The notes: a model not told the origin generated them from the sequence alone. Counted from the first letter of the stretch, positions 37,471 through 47,741 are shown. The stretch: DNA of 64,000 nucleotides from Altererythrobacter sp. CAU 1644 (GCF_029623755.1 NZ_CP121106.1:310001-374000); one strand, 5' to 3'. Translations and numbers: made by a program.

Positions 37471-38040
37471 ATGATACATGTCCGCCTGTTGCTGTTGCCG
37501 ATCCTGGCTGCGCTCACAATCGCCAGCTCACCGCTCAACTACGTGCTCGATGCCAGCGCCAGCTCGGTGTCCGCCAAGGTCGCCTTCTTCGGCCTCGCCA
37601 GCAAGACCGCGCAGTTTCCCAACATGGCCGGGAGCGTCCGGATCGCGCCTGAGCAACCCGACAAGGCCTTCATTGCAGTCACACTCGATGCCAGGAAGCT
37701 GACTGCGCCCGACGAAGTGACACTCAAGCGCCTGCGGGGAGAAAAGTTCTTCTGGGTAGAGAAATATCCCACCATCCAGTTCTTCGGCGACAGGTTGACG
37801 ATGATCGATGCCAGGCGCGCCAAGGTCCAGGGCAAGCTCACCGCGCGCGGTGTCACCCGCGAGGAGACGCTGGATGTCACATTCGATACTGCGCCCCTGA
37901 CTGCCCCCAAGGGCAAGGCGATCACGCTCTCGGGCGAAATGCAGATCGACCGCCGCGATTATGGGATGACCGCCTATCGCCTGATCGTGGGTCGCAAGGT
38001 CACGATCAGGATGAACGCGCGGCTGGTGCCCGGCGGCTGA
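37471..38040 (+). CDS. YceI-family periplasmic lipid-binding protein
   Basis: 189 residues from ATG 37471, six bases after GGAGAG; the upstream in-frame ATG at 37459 and a GTG at 37438 are alternatives. A Sec signal covers about 1-20. The lipocalin-like YceI domain follows: YVLDASASSVSAKVAFFG, VTLDARKL, FWVEKYPTIQF, VQGKLTARGVTREETLDVTF and IDRRDYGMTAYRLIVGRKVTI. Members bind polyisoprenoids or amides in a beta-barrel pocket. Single gene. Confidence 0.88.
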   Translation: MIHVRLLLLPILAALTIASSPLNYVLDASASSVSAKVAFFGLASKTAQFPNMAGSVRIAPEQPDKAFIAVTLDARKLTAPDEVTLKRLRGEKFFWVEKYPTIQFFGDRLTMIDARRAKVQGKLTARGVTREETLDVTFDTAPLTAPKGKAITLSGEMQIDRRDYGMTAYRLIVGRKVTIRMNARLVPGG

Positions 38041-38142
38041 CTGGACGCTCCGCCGTATTCGACGACCGCCATTCACGGGGCAGACAGGGAGTATTCCCAA
38101 TGCTAGGCCCCTGGAAAATATCGTCGAACCCGGAGAATTTGG

Positions 38143-39747
38143 ATGGATGGAGCGGCAACCGCCAAGAATGGCGGCTTCCTCGGCTGGATAGAGCGTAGCG
38201 GTAACAAGTTACCCGACCCCGTCTTCCTGTTCTTCTATTTCATCCTCGCGCTGATCGCGATCAGCCTGGTGGCCGACCTGATGGGCCTGGGCGCCGCACA
38301 CCCGACCGAGATCGATCCCGACACGGGCGCGGCGCGCATCATCGCCGCCGAGAGCCTGCTGTCGAGCGAGAACATCCGCCGTCTCTGGAATGAGATGCCG
38401 GAGACCTACACCCATTTCCACCCCTTGGGATATGTGCTCATCGTTATGTTCGGCGCGGGCGTGGCGGAACGGGTCGGCCTGTTCGGTACGGCCATGCGGG
38501 CAGGTCTGCGCAATGCGCCCAGGGCACTGCTCACGCCGCTGGTGGTCTTCGTGGGGATGATGGGCAATCATGCCGCAGACGCAGGCTATGTCGTCCTGAT
38601 CCCGCTCTCTGGCATCATCTTCCATGCCGCCGGTCGCCATCCGATCGCAGGCATCGCCGCCGGGTTTGCCGGGGTATCTGGCGGCTTTTCGGCCAATCTC
38701 ATTCCCGGCCAGCTCGATGCGCTGCTGTTCGGGATTACCGAGGCTTCGGTCGAAACCGTGTTCGGGGATTACGCCGCCAACATTGCCGGTAACTGGTACT
38801 TCATCGCCGGGATGACCTTCATCTTCCTGCCGGTGATCTGGTACGTCAACGACCGGATCGTCGAACCGCGACTGGGCACCTGGGATCCGCAGTTCGCCGA
38901 TGCCAAGCTGGCCGGCCCGCAGGAGGACCGCCCGCTGACCGAAGGCGAAAGCAAGGGGCTACGCTGGGCCGGCCTCGCCGTGCTGGCCGTATGCGCTGTG
39001 TGGGCGCTGTTCGTTTTCATGCCGAATGCCCCGCTCTACGATGCACAGGCAGCGCCCGAAGCGCGCCTCGCACCGTTCTACAAGAGCCTCGTCGCCTTCT
39101 TCATGGTGCTGTTCCTCGCCGCGGGCTGGGCCTATGGCAAGGCAACGGGCGTGATCGGCAACCATCGCGACCTGGTCAAGATGATGACCGGCGCGATGGA
39201 GGACATGGCCTATTACCTCGTACTGGTGCTGGCGATCTCGCACTTCGTGGCGATGTTCGGGTGGTCGAACCTCGGGCTGATACTCGCCGTGTTCGGAGCC
39301 GATGTGCTGGGTTCTTCCGGTCTACCGGCCTGGGCTCTGCTCGCCGCGATCATCCTGGTGTCGGCCTTCATCAACCTGTTCGTAGGATCGGCCAGCGCGA
39401 AATGGGCGCTGCTCGGCCCGGTGCTGGTGCCGATGTTGATGCTGCTCGGTATCTCGCCGGAGATGGCAACCGCCGCCTACCGCGTCGGGGATAGCGCGAC
39501 GAACATCATCACGCCGCTGATGACGTTCTTCCCGCTGATCCTGATCTTCGCCCAGCGCTGGGATCGGAATTTCGGCCTCGGCAGCCTTACTGCGATGATG
39601 TTGCCCTTCTCGATCGGCCTGATGATCGCAGGGCTGGCAATGACGATCGGCTGGGTCGTGTTCGACTTGCCGCTTGGTCCGGGTGCAGACGTGTTCATCG
39701 AAACGCCGACTACGATCGAGCCAGCGGGAGCGGTTTCTACTGGTTGA
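38143..39747 (+). CDS. AbgT-family transporter
   Basis: 534 residues, about 12 membrane helices plus two hairpins. GWIERSGNKLPDPVFLFFYF at the N-terminus, VGMMGNHAADAGYVVLIPL and the AGVSGGFSANLIPGQLDALL loop are the family core, with FVGSASAKWALLGPVLVPM near the C-terminus. The family pumps p-aminobenzoyl-glutamate and sulfonamide-like compounds with protons. No abgAB hydrolase lies next to it, so it may function in antifolate export as described for MtrF-like members. Confidence 0.9.
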   Translation: MDGAATAKNGGFLGWIERSGNKLPDPVFLFFYFILALIAISLVADLMGLGAAHPTEIDPDTGAARIIAAESLLSSENIRRLWNEMPETYTHFHPLGYVLIVMFGAGVAERVGLFGTAMRAGLRNAPRALLTPLVVFVGMMGNHAADAGYVVLIPLSGIIFHAAGRHPIAGIAAGFAGVSGGFSANLIPGQLDALLFGITEASVETVFGDYAANIAGNWYFIAGMTFIFLPVIWYVNDRIVEPRLGTWDPQFADAKLAGPQEDRPLTEGESKGLRWAGLAVLAVCAVWALFVFMPNAPLYDAQAAPEARLAPFYKSLVAFFMVLFLAAGWAYGKATGVIGNHRDLVKMMTGAMEDMAYYLVLVLAISHFVAMFGWSNLGLILAVFGADVLGSSGLPAWALLAAIILVSAFINLFVGSASAKWALLGPVLVPMLMLLGISPEMATAAYRVGDSATNIITPLMTFFPLILIFAQRWDRNFGLGSLTAMMLPFSIGLMIAGLAMTIGWVVFDLPLGPGADVFIETPTTIEPAGAVSTG

Positions 39748-39828
39748 TTTGCCGATCTGCGTGCGTCGCGGATTGGCGCGACGTGACGGGCCCGCGAAGC
39801 GACATGGTTGCCGCTAGTTGATGGGCGA

Positions 39829-40224
39829 TCAGTCCTCGTCGAGGTCGCGCGCAACCTTGGGATCGCGGAGAAGAGCCTCGATCCGGTCTGCCTCGTCGAA
39901 GCTCTCGTCGGCGCGGAACTGCAGCTTGGGCGCGAACTTCAGGCCCAGTCGTTTGGCGACTTCGCGCTGGAGAAAGGCGGTATTCTGCCGCAGCGCGGTG
40001 ACGATCTCGTCCTCACCCTTGCCGAGCAGCGGCTTCACATAAGCTGTCGCATTGCGCAGGTCCGGCGTCATGCGCACCTCGGTAACTGCGATATTGGCAG
40101 CCGAAACGCGCTCGTCATGCACCTCCTGGCGGGCGAGCAGCTCACTGAGGATATGTCGCACGCGCTCGCTCACCTTGAGAACTCGGACCGAGTGCTGTTC
40201 GGGGGTGAATTGTTGGCGGGCCAT
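39829..40224 (-). CDS. rbfA: 30S ribosome-binding factor RbfA
   Basis: 131 residues. [24 protein letters not shown]...[17 protein letters not shown] and [27 protein letters not shown] match RbfA. It docks on 16S rRNA during late 30S maturation and cold adaptation. Start codon overlaps the DUF1697 stop by one base, so it is translationally linked to that gene. Confidence 0.93.
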   Translation of the reverse strand: MARQQFTPEQHSVRVLKVSERVRHILSELLARQEVHDERVSAANIAVTEVRMTPDLRNATAYVKPLLGKGEDEIVTALRQNTAFLQREVAKRLGLKFAPKLQFRADESFDEADRIEALLRDPKVARDLDED

Positions 40225-40766
40225 TATTCCGATGCTTCCATCTTCGCGATGATACGCTTGAGCGAGGTCATATTGCGCGCCGTTCCGCGACAGCCAAGCC
40301 TAATTTCGAGGAACCTCCCCGTGAGGTCGGAAACCCCTACCCCATGGACATAGTCCAGATAAAGTACCTGGTTTCCCAATGCGAGCCTTTCGGCTCCGCG
40401 GTCACGATGTTCTTGCAGCAGTGTGTCGAAGCTTTCCTGCGAAGGCTGCCGGGGCAGGAAGATGGTGTGCACCATCCTGTCGCTCCCCTCGCCGTGAAAC
40501 GGATTGTCCCTGACGGCCGAGCGAACTTCATTGAGTGTTCGCAGCGTGACGACGCTCGCAATCTGGAAATTCCTGGCGATCACCTCGGCGATGCGATCGG
40601 CGAGCAATTCGCGGCTTTCGCTCGAGCTGAAGATGACATTGCCGCTGGCGGCGACGGTTTCTACCGGTCCGAAGCCCGCCTTATCCAGCACGCCGCGCAA
40701 GGCCTCCATCTTGATCCGATTGCCGCCGACATTGATGCTGCCGAGCAACGCCAGATAACGCGCCAC
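40224..40766 (-). CDS. DUF1697 domain protein
   Basis: 180 residues from a GTG that overlaps the preceding stop. [26 protein letters not shown] and [14 protein letters not shown], then [17 protein letters not shown], match DUF1697, a small alpha/beta family common in bacteria with no known biochemical role. It is inserted in the infB-rbfA operon between a thioesterase and rbfA. Confidence 0.88.
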   Translation of the reverse strand: MARYLALLGSINVGGNRIKMEALRGVLDKAGFGPVETVAASGNVIFSSSESRELLADRIAEVIARNFQIASVVTLRTLNEVRSAVRDNPFHGEGSDRMVHTIFLPRQPSQESFDTLLQEHRDRGAERLALGNQVLYLDYVHGVGVSDLTGRFLEIRLGCRGTARNMTSLKRIIAKMEASE

Positions 40767-41215
40767 TAGCGGGTCGATCCCGCTTCTGGCGGAACCGGTC
40801 GTGCTGTCGGAATGGCGGTCGACGTGGCGCGGGCAAGCACCTGCCCTTCCTCGCTCAGCAATTCGCCTTCGAGGAACACCACCCGACGGCCAGCGCGTAC
40901 AACTCTGCCCTTGCCGATGATCGTCGCCCCTTCGGGCAAAAGCCCCAGGAGCTGCATCGAGATCTCTAGGTTGAGCGGCGCCTGTTCGCCGCCAGTCATC
41001 GCGACATAGGCATAGCCCATGACGTCATCGAGATAGCCCGCGACGAGACCACCCTGCACGCCGCCGCGCCAGGTGGTCATCGCACGCTTGATCTCGAACC
41101 TCATGGTCGCGGTCGCGCTCTCCTCGTCGAAACCGAGGAACTCGGAGCCGAGCAGAGCGGTATGGGGCGAACCGTGATCGCCGATCTGGTCGTCCGGAAA
41201 GAACGCCTCGGTCAC
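40766..41215 (-). CDS. PaaI-like hotdog thioesterase
   Basis: 149 residues from a GTG overlapping the infB stop (GTGA). MRFEIKRAMTTWRGGVQGGLVAGYLDDVMGYA carries the hotdog helix; GKGRVVRAGRRVVFLEGEL the second strand set. Members hydrolyse acyl-CoA. Together with DUF1697 it is a passenger pair between infB and rbfA. Confidence 0.87.
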   Translation of the reverse strand: MTEAFFPDDQIGDHGSPHTALLGSEFLGFDEESATATMRFEIKRAMTTWRGGVQGGLVAGYLDDVMGYAYVAMTGGEQAPLNLEISMQLLGLLPEGATIIGKGRVVRAGRRVVFLEGELLSEEGQVLARATSTAIPTARPVPPEAGSTR

Positions 41216-43725
41216 AGGGTCCGCTCACGCTCCTCGACTTCGAAGACTTCGAGGTTGTCGCCCGGCTTGATGTCGTTGGTGTCTTCCAGCACCACGCCGC
41301 ATTCGAGACCGGCGCGGACTTCGTCCACATCGTCCTTGAACCTTCGCAACGAGGCGATTGTGGTTGCCGAAACGATGACATCCTCGCGGGTGAGGCGAGC
41401 GTGGAGACCCTTGCGGATCGCACCCTCGAGCACCAGCAGACCGGCAGCCTTGTCCTTCTTGCCCGCAGGGAAGACCTGCTTGACCTCGGCCCGGCCAACG
41501 ACATGCTCGATCCGCTCGGGGCCGAGCTCGCCTGCCATCTCCTTCGCGATTTCTTCGGTCAGGTGATAGATGACGTCGTAATACTTCATCTCGACACCGT
41601 CGCGCTTCACCAGGTCGCGTGCCTTGGCATTAGGCCGCACGTTGAAGCCGATGATGGGCGCGTTGGACGCCGCAGCCAGCGTCACGTCGCTTTCGGTGAT
41701 GGCACCGACGCCAGCGTGCAGGACGCGGACCTTGATGTCGTCATTCGAAAGGTTGTGCAGCGCAGTCGTGATCGCCTCGACCGAACCCTGCACATCAGCT
41801 TTCACCAGCAGCGGGAATTCGATCACGTTCGATGCGAGGTTGTTGAACATCGTATCGAAGCTGGTCGGCGCGAGGGCGGTACGCTTTTCGGTTGCCTTTT
41901 CCTGGCGATAGGCGGCGACTTCGCGGGCGCGCTGTTCGTTCTCGACCACGGTCATCTGGTCGCCTGCCCCCGGCACGCCGCCGAGACCAAGCACCTCGAC
42001 CGGCGTCGAAGGACCGGCTTCCTTCACCTGCTTGCCCTTGTCGTCGATCAGTGCACGCACACGACCGCTCTCGGTGCCGACGACGAAGGTGTCGCCGCGC
42101 TTGAGCGTGCCGCGCGTGACGAGCACCGTCGCGACCGGGCCGCGGCCCTTGTCGAGCTGCGCTTCGATCACTGTCGCTTCCGCATCGCGGTCGGGGCGGG
42201 CCTTGAGCTCGAGCAGTTCGGCCTGCAGCAGGATCTTCTCGATCAGCTCGTCGAGACCCGTTCCGGCCTTGGCCGAGACCTCGACGTCCTGCACATCGCC
42301 CGACATCTTCTCAACGATCACTTCGTGTTCGAGCAAGCGGTTGCGGATGTTGTCGGGGTTCGCCTCGGGCTTGTCGATCTTGTTGATCGCCACGATCATC
42401 GGGACGCCAGCAGCCTTGGTGTGATTGATGGCCTCGATCGTCTGCGGCATGATGCCGTCATCGGCCGCCACGACCAGCACGACGATGTCAGTGACATTGG
42501 CACCACGCGCACGCATCTCGGTAAAGGCCTCGTGCCCCGGCGTGTCGAGGAACGTGATCTTGTGCTTGTCCTTGGTCTGGATCTGGTAGGCGCCGATATG
42601 CTGGGTGATGCCTCCGGCTTCGCCCTTGGTCACGTCGGTGCCACGCAGCGCGTCGAGCAGCGACGTCTTGCCATGATCGACATGGCCCATGATCGTCACG
42701 ACCGGCGGGCGTGCCTTGAGCGTTTCTTCCGGATCCTGATCCTCCGAAGTGTCGATATCGACATCACTTTCGGAAACGCGGGTGATGTTGTGGCCGAATT
42801 CCTCGACCAGCAACTCTGCCGTGTCCTGGTCGATCGTCTGGTTGACGGTCACCATCATGCCCATATTGAACAGCGCTTTCACCAGGTCGGCGCCCTTTTC
42901 CGCCATGCGGTTGGCGAGTTCCTGGACGGTGATCGCCTCAGGCACGACCACGTCGCGGACCTGCTTCTCGCGCGGAGCGGCTGGTCCACCGTGAAGGCGG
43001 CGTTCCTTTTCGCGCGCACGCTTGAGCGCGGCGAGCGAACGGGCGCGGCGACCCTCGTCTTCGTTGAGCGCACGAGTGACGGTCAGCTTGCCAGAGCGAC
43101 GCTTGTCCTTGCCACCGGTCGGCGCACCGCGAGCGGGCTTTTCTTCCTTCTTCTTCTTTTCCGGACGCTTCGGCTCGGGCCGGGCTACCGGAGTGAACTT
43201 ACGCGGAGCAGGCGTGGGCGTACCCTCATCGGCCTGGTCCGGCACTTCGACGGCGTCATCCGCTGCCGGAGCCTCGGCCTCGACCTTGGCTTCGTCAACG
43301 GCGCGCTTCTCGGCCTCTTCCTCGGCCTTGCGATTTTCTTCGGCGCGCTTCTTCTCGTCTTCGGCAGCCTTCTTGGCAGCCTTGTCGTCACGCTTGCGCG
43401 CTTCCTCGGCCAGGCGCAGGCGCTCTTCCTCGGCCTCGCGCTGGAGGCGAGCGACGCGCTCCTGCGGCGTTTCGGCAGCCGGAGCAGGCTTCTTGGGCGC
43501 AGCCTTCTTGGGTGCCTCCGCAACCGGTGCGGGCTCGGGTGCCGGTTCGGGCGTCGGCTCGGGCGCGGGCGCTTCGCCCGGCTTGACGAGCTTGCGGCGG
43601 CGCTTGACCTCGACCGCAACCTTGTTGGTGCGGCCGTGGCTGAAGGTCTGCTTGACCTCGCCAGCGTCGACCGACCTCTTGAGGCCTAGCGGTTTACGGG
43701 CAGGTTTGGTTTCTTCGTCGCTCAT
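41212..43725 (-). CDS. infB: Translation initiation factor IF-2
   Basis: 837 residues. A long charged and Ala/Glu/Lys-rich N-terminal half (about 50-290), then the IF2N segment [22 protein letters not shown] near 270. The GTPase starts around 340 with [21 protein letters not shown] (G1), [15 protein letters not shown] (G3) and [13 protein letters not shown] (G4). Domains II and IV follow (for example [24 protein letters not shown]). It positions fMet-tRNA on the 30S subunit. Conserved rimP-nusA-ylxR-infB order. Confidence 0.97.
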   Translation of the reverse strand: MSDEETKPARKPLGLKRSVDAGEVKQTFSHGRTNKVAVEVKRRRKLVKPGEAPAPEPTPEPAPEPAPVAEAPKKAAPKKPAPAAETPQERVARLQREAEEERLRLAEEARKRDDKAAKKAAEDEKKRAEENRKAEEEAEKRAVDEAKVEAEAPAADDAVEVPDQADEGTPTPAPRKFTPVARPEPKRPEKKKKEEKPARGAPTGGKDKRRSGKLTVTRALNEDEGRRARSLAALKRAREKERRLHGGPAAPREKQVRDVVVPEAITVQELANRMAEKGADLVKALFNMGMMVTVNQTIDQDTAELLVEEFGHNITRVSESDVDIDTSEDQDPEETLKARPPVVTIMGHVDHGKTSLLDALRGTDVTKGEAGGITQHIGAYQIQTKDKHKITFLDTPGHEAFTEMRARGANVTDIVVLVVAADDGIMPQTIEAINHTKAAGVPMIVAINKIDKPEANPDNIRNRLLEHEVIVEKMSGDVQDVEVSAKAGTGLDELIEKILLQAELLELKARPDRDAEATVIEAQLDKGRGPVATVLVTRGTLKRGDTFVVGTESGRVRALIDDKGKQVKEAGPSTPVEVLGLGGVPGAGDQMTVVENEQRAREVAAYRQEKATEKRTALAPTSFDTMFNNLASNVIEFPLLVKADVQGSVEAITTALHNLSNDDIKVRVLHAGVGAITESDVTLAAASNAPIIGFNVRPNAKARDLVKRDGVEMKYYDVIYHLTEEIAKEMAGELGPERIEHVVGRAEVKQVFPAGKKDKAAGLLVLEGAIRKGLHARLTREDVIVSATTIASLRRFKDDVDEVRAGLECGVVLEDTNDIKPGDNLEVFEVEERERTL

Positions 43726-43741
43726 CTAGCTCGCTTTTCCT

Positions 43742-44479
43742 TCACGCGTTCAATTCGTCGTCCTGGCGCTGCGCCATCGGCACAGAACCTTCTGTTTCAA
43801 CAGGCTTTTCGCCCTCGATATAGTGCAGCAGGCGCGCCAGGGCCTGTTCGACCCGCTCTGCCGCTGCGGCATCGGCTAGCGCCAGATGGACGACATTCTC
43901 GCGGCCCAATGCCACAGACAAAGCCGCCCGGTCCAGTGGTAACACTCGCCCACGTTCGCCCGAACCTTCGGCATCGCGCCCCACGCGCCATGCCTGATCG
44001 AGCTTCTTGCGTCCGTCCTCGCTCGCATCCGCTGCATGGAGCAGCATTGCGATTCGGCCCATCCGGGCCTGTTCGGCGATACGGTCCGACCCAAGCACAA
44101 GCTTGCCCGCTCGCAGCTCGAGGCCCAACCGGTCCCTGAGGCTGCGTTCCAGCGCCTGCTCGACCAGATCGGCGAGATCCTCCGGGATCGACAGCGACGC
44201 ACCCTTGAAGGCACGCGCCAGCGCTCCCTTGAGATGGCCCTTGGCCGTGGCTGCTTCAAGTTCAGCGCGGGTCACGCCGATCCAGGCCCCGCGTCCCGGC
44301 GCCTTTGCGGCCGGGTCGGGCAACACCAGCCCTTCGGGAGAAATCGCCAGCCGCACGAGGCTATCGCGCGAGCCATGCTCTCCCGAAAGGATGCAGCGGC
44401 GTTCGGGCTCGGAAGCGTTCCGTGCCTTGGGCCGGCCAGCGATGTCGGACGTCAGGCGCTCATTGGGTGGAGTCCGCAT
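43742..44479 (-). CDS. YlxR/RnpM-like RNA-binding protein (DUF448) with a C-terminal extension
   Basis: 245 residues from ATG 44479, overlapping the nusA stop by 20 bases. The N-terminal 90 residues are the YlxR fold: EPERRCILSGEHGSRDSLVRLAISPEG, PDPAAKAPGRGAWI. The next section (GSDRIAEQARMGRIAMLLHAADASEDG, about 130-215) resembles an L7Ae-like domain fused to the YlxR domain, an arrangement known from alphaproteobacteria. It is likely an RNA-binding transcription/translation accessory. Confidence 0.87.
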   Translation of the reverse strand: MRTPPNERLTSDIAGRPKARNASEPERRCILSGEHGSRDSLVRLAISPEGLVLPDPAAKAPGRGAWIGVTRAELEAATAKGHLKGALARAFKGASLSIPEDLADLVEQALERSLRDRLGLELRAGKLVLGSDRIAEQARMGRIAMLLHAADASEDGRKKLDQAWRVGRDAEGSGERGRVLPLDRAALSVALGRENVVHLALADAAAAERVEQALARLLHYIEGEKPVETEGSVPMAQRQDDELNA

Positions 44480-46121
44480 CGGCGGCCTCCTGGGTGTCGG
44501 GCTCTTCCGTGGAAGTGGCGGGTGCCTCTTCCTCGTCGTCGAACCAATGGGCGCGGGCAGCCATGATGATCTCGTTGCCCTGTTCTTCGCTGAGGCCGTA
44601 CTCGCCCAGCACGCCGCCCTTGTCTTCGGTGCGCTGCGGGCGCCGCATCGGCGGCCCGTCGGCATTGTTGCGGCGGCGCGGAGCCTCGCGCTTCTTCGCG
44701 ATCAGCTCGTCGGTGGCGAGATCGGCGAGGTCGTCGAGCGTCTTGATCCCGGCCTTACCCAACGTCACCAGCATAGCTTCGGTGAGGTGCGGGATTTCGG
44801 CAAGGTCGTCTTCGACGCCCAGTTCGCGGCGTGCCTCGCGGTGCGCTGCTTCCTGACGATCGAGCGCTTCCTGGGCGCGGTTCTGGAGTTCCTCGGCAAG
44901 TTCGTCGTCGAAGCCTTCGATGCTGGCAAGTTCGGCCAACTCGACATAGGCGACTTCCTCGAGCTCGGCGAAACCTTCCGCCACGAGCAGCTGCGACAGC
45001 GTTTCGTCGACGTCGAGCTCTTCCTCGAACATCTTCGAGCGTTCGGCGAATTCCTTGCTCCGCTTTTCGCTCGCCTCTTCCTCGGTCATGATATCGATCT
45101 GGTGACCGGTGAGCTGGCTGGCGAGGCGCACGTTCTGACCGCGGCGGCCAATGGCGAGCGAAAGCTGATCGTCGGGAACGACCACCTCGATGCGACCATC
45201 GTCCTCGTCGAGAACCACGCGGCTAACCGTTGCCGGCTGCAGCGCGTTGACGATGAAGGTCGCGGTGTCTTCCGACCACGGAATGATGTCGATCTTCTCG
45301 CCCTGCAGTTCCTGCACGACGGCCTGGACGCGGCTGCCCTTCATGCCGACGCAGGCACCAACCGGATCGATCGAGCTGTCGTGGCTGATCACGCCGATCT
45401 TGGCGCGGCTGCCCGGGTCGCGGGCAGCGGCCTTGATCTCGATGATCCCGTCGTAGATTTCGGGTACTTCCTGCGCAAACAGCTTGCGCATAAAATCGGG
45501 GTGCGCGCGGCTCAGGAAAATCTGCGGGCCGCGATTGTTACGCTCGACCTTGGTGATCAGCGCGCGAACTCGTTCGCCGACACGCGCGGCTTCGCGCGGG
45601 ATCTGCTGGTCGCGGCGAATGACACCCTCGGCGCGGCCGAGATTGACGATCACGTGACCGAATTCGACCGACTTGATCACGCCGGTGATGACTTCGCCCG
45701 CGCGATCCTTGAATTCCTCGAACTGGCGCTCACGCTCGGCATCGCGGACCTTCTGGAAGATCACCTGCTTGGCCGATTGCGCGTCGATGCGGCCGAGATC
45801 GACCGGCGGCAGCGGATCGACGATGAAGTCGCCCAGCTTGGCATCCGCGTCCAGCTTCTGCGCCTGCTTGAGATCGACCTGCTTGAAGTAGTCTTCGACT
45901 TCCTCGACCACTTCGACAACGCGCCACAGGCGCAGGTCGCCGGTTTGCGGATCGAGCTTCGCACGGATGTCGTTCTCCGCACCATAGCGGTTGCGGGCGC
46001 TCTTTTGGATCGCTTCTTCCATCGCCTCGATGACGATCGCCTTGTCGATCATCTTTTCCGAGGCAACCGCGTTTGCGATCGCGAGCAGCTCGGCCTTGTT
46101 GGCGGAAATTGCACTGGCCAT
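44460..46121 (-). CDS. nusA: Transcription termination/antitermination protein NusA
   Basis: 553 residues. N-terminal polymerase-binding domain (about 1-130), S1 domain (GVIKSVEFGHVIVNLGRAEGVIRRDQ, about 135-200), two KH domains with VGACVGMKGSRVQAVVQELQGEKIDII and the VPDDQLSLAIGRRGQNVRLAS block, then a C-terminal acidic helical region with repeats (EFAERSKMFEEELDVDETLSQLL and a later HhH motif). It couples transcription with translation and termination. Starts by overlap with rimP. Confidence 0.97.
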   Translation of the reverse strand: MASAISANKAELLAIANAVASEKMIDKAIVIEAMEEAIQKSARNRYGAENDIRAKLDPQTGDLRLWRVVEVVEEVEDYFKQVDLKQAQKLDADAKLGDFIVDPLPPVDLGRIDAQSAKQVIFQKVRDAERERQFEEFKDRAGEVITGVIKSVEFGHVIVNLGRAEGVIRRDQQIPREAARVGERVRALITKVERNNRGPQIFLSRAHPDFMRKLFAQEVPEIYDGIIEIKAAARDPGSRAKIGVISHDSSIDPVGACVGMKGSRVQAVVQELQGEKIDIIPWSEDTATFIVNALQPATVSRVVLDEDDGRIEVVVPDDQLSLAIGRRGQNVRLASQLTGHQIDIMTEEEASEKRSKEFAERSKMFEEELDVDETLSQLLVAEGFAELEEVAYVELAELASIEGFDDELAEELQNRAQEALDRQEAAHREARRELGVEDDLAEIPHLTEAMLVTLGKAGIKTLDDLADLATDELIAKKREAPRRRNNADGPPMRRPQRTEDKGGVLGEYGLSEEQGNEIIMAARAHWFDDEEEAPATSTEEPDTQEAADADSTQ

Positions 46122-46687
46122 CAGTCGTCAGCCTTCTCTGTTTCGTCTTCGACTATGTCCTCGGCACCGGTGGTGTCGAGAGGTTGGGTTGCAGCGATCA
46201 GCTCGTCGGTCAGGACGAGCTTGGCGCTATGAATATTGTCGAGCGGGAAGGAAACCGCGCCCGCCTTGTTATCTTCAACGGTAACCGTGTCGCCCTCGAT
46301 GCCGAGGAGCTTACCACGCAAATTGCGAACGCCGTCGACCTTTTCGTTGAGCGAGACCTTGGTCTCGTGCCCGGCCCAGTCGGCGAAGTCCTTCGCCCTG
46401 GTCAGCGGACGGTCGATGCCGGGCGAACTTACTTCGAGATGATAGGCACCCTCGATCAGCACCTCGCCGATTTCTTCGGCCGCGTCGATCGCATCGGAGA
46501 CACGGCGGCTGAGCGCGGCGCACTGGTCGATGATCAGCTGCCCGGTTGCCGGGTCCTCGGCCATGATCTGGAGCGCCATGCCGCCATCGCCGGCTTCGGA
46601 CGGCATCATCTTCACGCGCACGAGGTCGAATCCCAGGGCTTTCGCCTCGGGTTCGATGATCTCGGTCAGTCGCGCGATATCCGCCAT
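46121..46687 (-). CDS. rimP: Ribosome maturation factor RimP
   Basis: 188 residues from ATG 46687, after GGAG. IIEPEAKALGFDLVRVKMMPS, DCxxLSRR-type DQCAALSRRVSDAIDAAEEI and HLEVSSPGIDRPLTRAKDFADW are RimP blocks; the C-terminal SH3-like half includes GIEGDTVTVEDNK. It is needed for 30S maturation. First gene of the rimP-nusA-ylxR-infB operon. Confidence 0.95.
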   Translation of the reverse strand: MADIARLTEIIEPEAKALGFDLVRVKMMPSEAGDGGMALQIMAEDPATGQLIIDQCAALSRRVSDAIDAAEEIGEVLIEGAYHLEVSSPGIDRPLTRAKDFADWAGHETKVSLNEKVDGVRNLRGKLLGIEGDTVTVEDNKAGAVSFPLDNIHSAKLVLTDELIAATQPLDTTGAEDIVEDETEKADD

Positions 46688-46825
46688 TCGGTCTCCGTTT
46701 CGATCCGCATCGCAGCAACGAGGTTTTGGGCCGGCCCCTTGCGGCGCCAGCATCCAAACCTTGTCACGACAATGTCGGGATGGCGGCTAAATAGGCGCGG
46801 CCAAATAGAAAGGCAAGCACCAAAG

Positions 46826-46852
46826 AAAAGGGGCCGTCCACCGAACCCCTTT
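46826..46852 (-). terminator. Rho-independent terminator of the metzincin-like gene
   Basis: AAAGGGG pairs with CCCCTTT around a 12-base loop just past the stop at 46872. On the minus strand it is followed by TTTTCTTT. Confidence 0.75.
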
Positions 46853-46871
46853 CCCAGTCAGACCCAAAAAA

Positions 46872-47741
46872 TCAGAAGTCGAAGATCCGCTCACCCTTGT
46901 GACGCCGGGGTCCTTCATGATGATGATCACCATGCTCGCCCGCTGCCTCGATCGTCCATGTTACGTGAGTAACGATCCTCGTCCCGTCGCTCAGTGCGCG
47001 TTCGTAGACGAATGGCTTGCCATTGGGCAGGAAGTCGATTGGCCTGCCCCAACTCTCAGGCGTGTTGCCCACGGATGGAAGACTGGCGGGCTTGCCACGC
47101 GGCTTGTTCCCGCCCTTGCCACCACCATTGCCGCCCCCATCGCCAGTTCCGCCGCTGGTGGGATACATTGCCTCCAATTGCTCATAATCGTGCGCGTCGG
47201 GCGTCATGTCGATCTCGGTCGGAGTGCTGGTATATTCCATGCACGAGTCGGTTGTATTCGAATTGAAGTTCTCGTTCTGATGGCCGAGACCGTAATCGTG
47301 TCCAATCTCCTGGCACATCACGAGCTGGCGCCAGATGTCGCTATCGTAGCGGGGCTGGTTGAAATAGAAGTCGTTGACCTTGGTCCAGCCAGCCTTGATC
47401 TCGTTCCCGTTGAGGCTGATGCTGGCTAGGCCCAGCCACCCGACCGAGCCATAGTCGTCACTGCAAACGTGGATTTGTCCCGTGATGAAGTCGCATTCAG
47501 GATTGTTGCCGCCCTTTACCGTACCATTGACGCTAGGCGATTCATTCCAGGCCGCACTGGCTGCAGCGGCGCGGCCTTGCCAATCGCTACTGGCGGTATT
47601 GTCGTAGATCACCACGGCAAGGGGCGTTCCGTCCCAAGCCCAGGCATACTTGCGCCATTGGTGGCGCGCATCGGCCGAAGTGGCGAGAAGTGCGACAACG
47701 GATACGCCGGCAATTGCGCCGGATTTCAGCAGAAATTTCAT
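46872..47741 (-). CDS. Exported metzincin-like protein with altered zinc motif (copy 1)
   Basis: 289 residues from ATG 47741 with GGGAG upstream. Signal peptide about 1-26. A globular domain contains cysteines and CQEIGHDYGLGHQNENF with Gln144 in place of the first His of HExxHxxGxxH; Glu145, His148 and His154 remain. SCMEYTST provides the Met-turn-like CMxY motif. A Gly/Asn/Lys-rich linker joins a C-terminal module VGNTPESWGRPIDFLPNGKP...THVTW. I infer a protease-like fold with uncertain catalytic activity; the same motif with Gln occurs in copy 2. Ends in a terminator. Confidence 0.8.
   Translation of the reverse strand: MKFLLKSGAIAGVSVVALLATSADARHQWRKYAWAWDGTPLAVVIYDNTASSDWQGRAAAASAAWNESPSVNGTVKGGNNPECDFITGQIHVCSDDYGSVGWLGLASISLNGNEIKAGWTKVNDFYFNQPRYDSDIWRQLVMCQEIGHDYGLGHQNENFNSNTTDSCMEYTSTPTEIDMTPDAHDYEQLEAMYPTSGGTGDGGGNGGGKGGNKPRGKPASLPSVGNTPESWGRPIDFLPNGKPFVYERALSDGTRIVTHVTWTIEAAGEHGDHHHEGPRRHKGERIFDF

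Noticed and set aside
41401..43689. 762-codon open frame opposite infB
   Set aside because: Antisense shadow of the infB charged N-terminal half; no protein-like motifs.
44007..46232. 741-codon open frame opposite nusA and ylxR
   Set aside because: Spans two real overlapping genes on the other strand and has no start signal.
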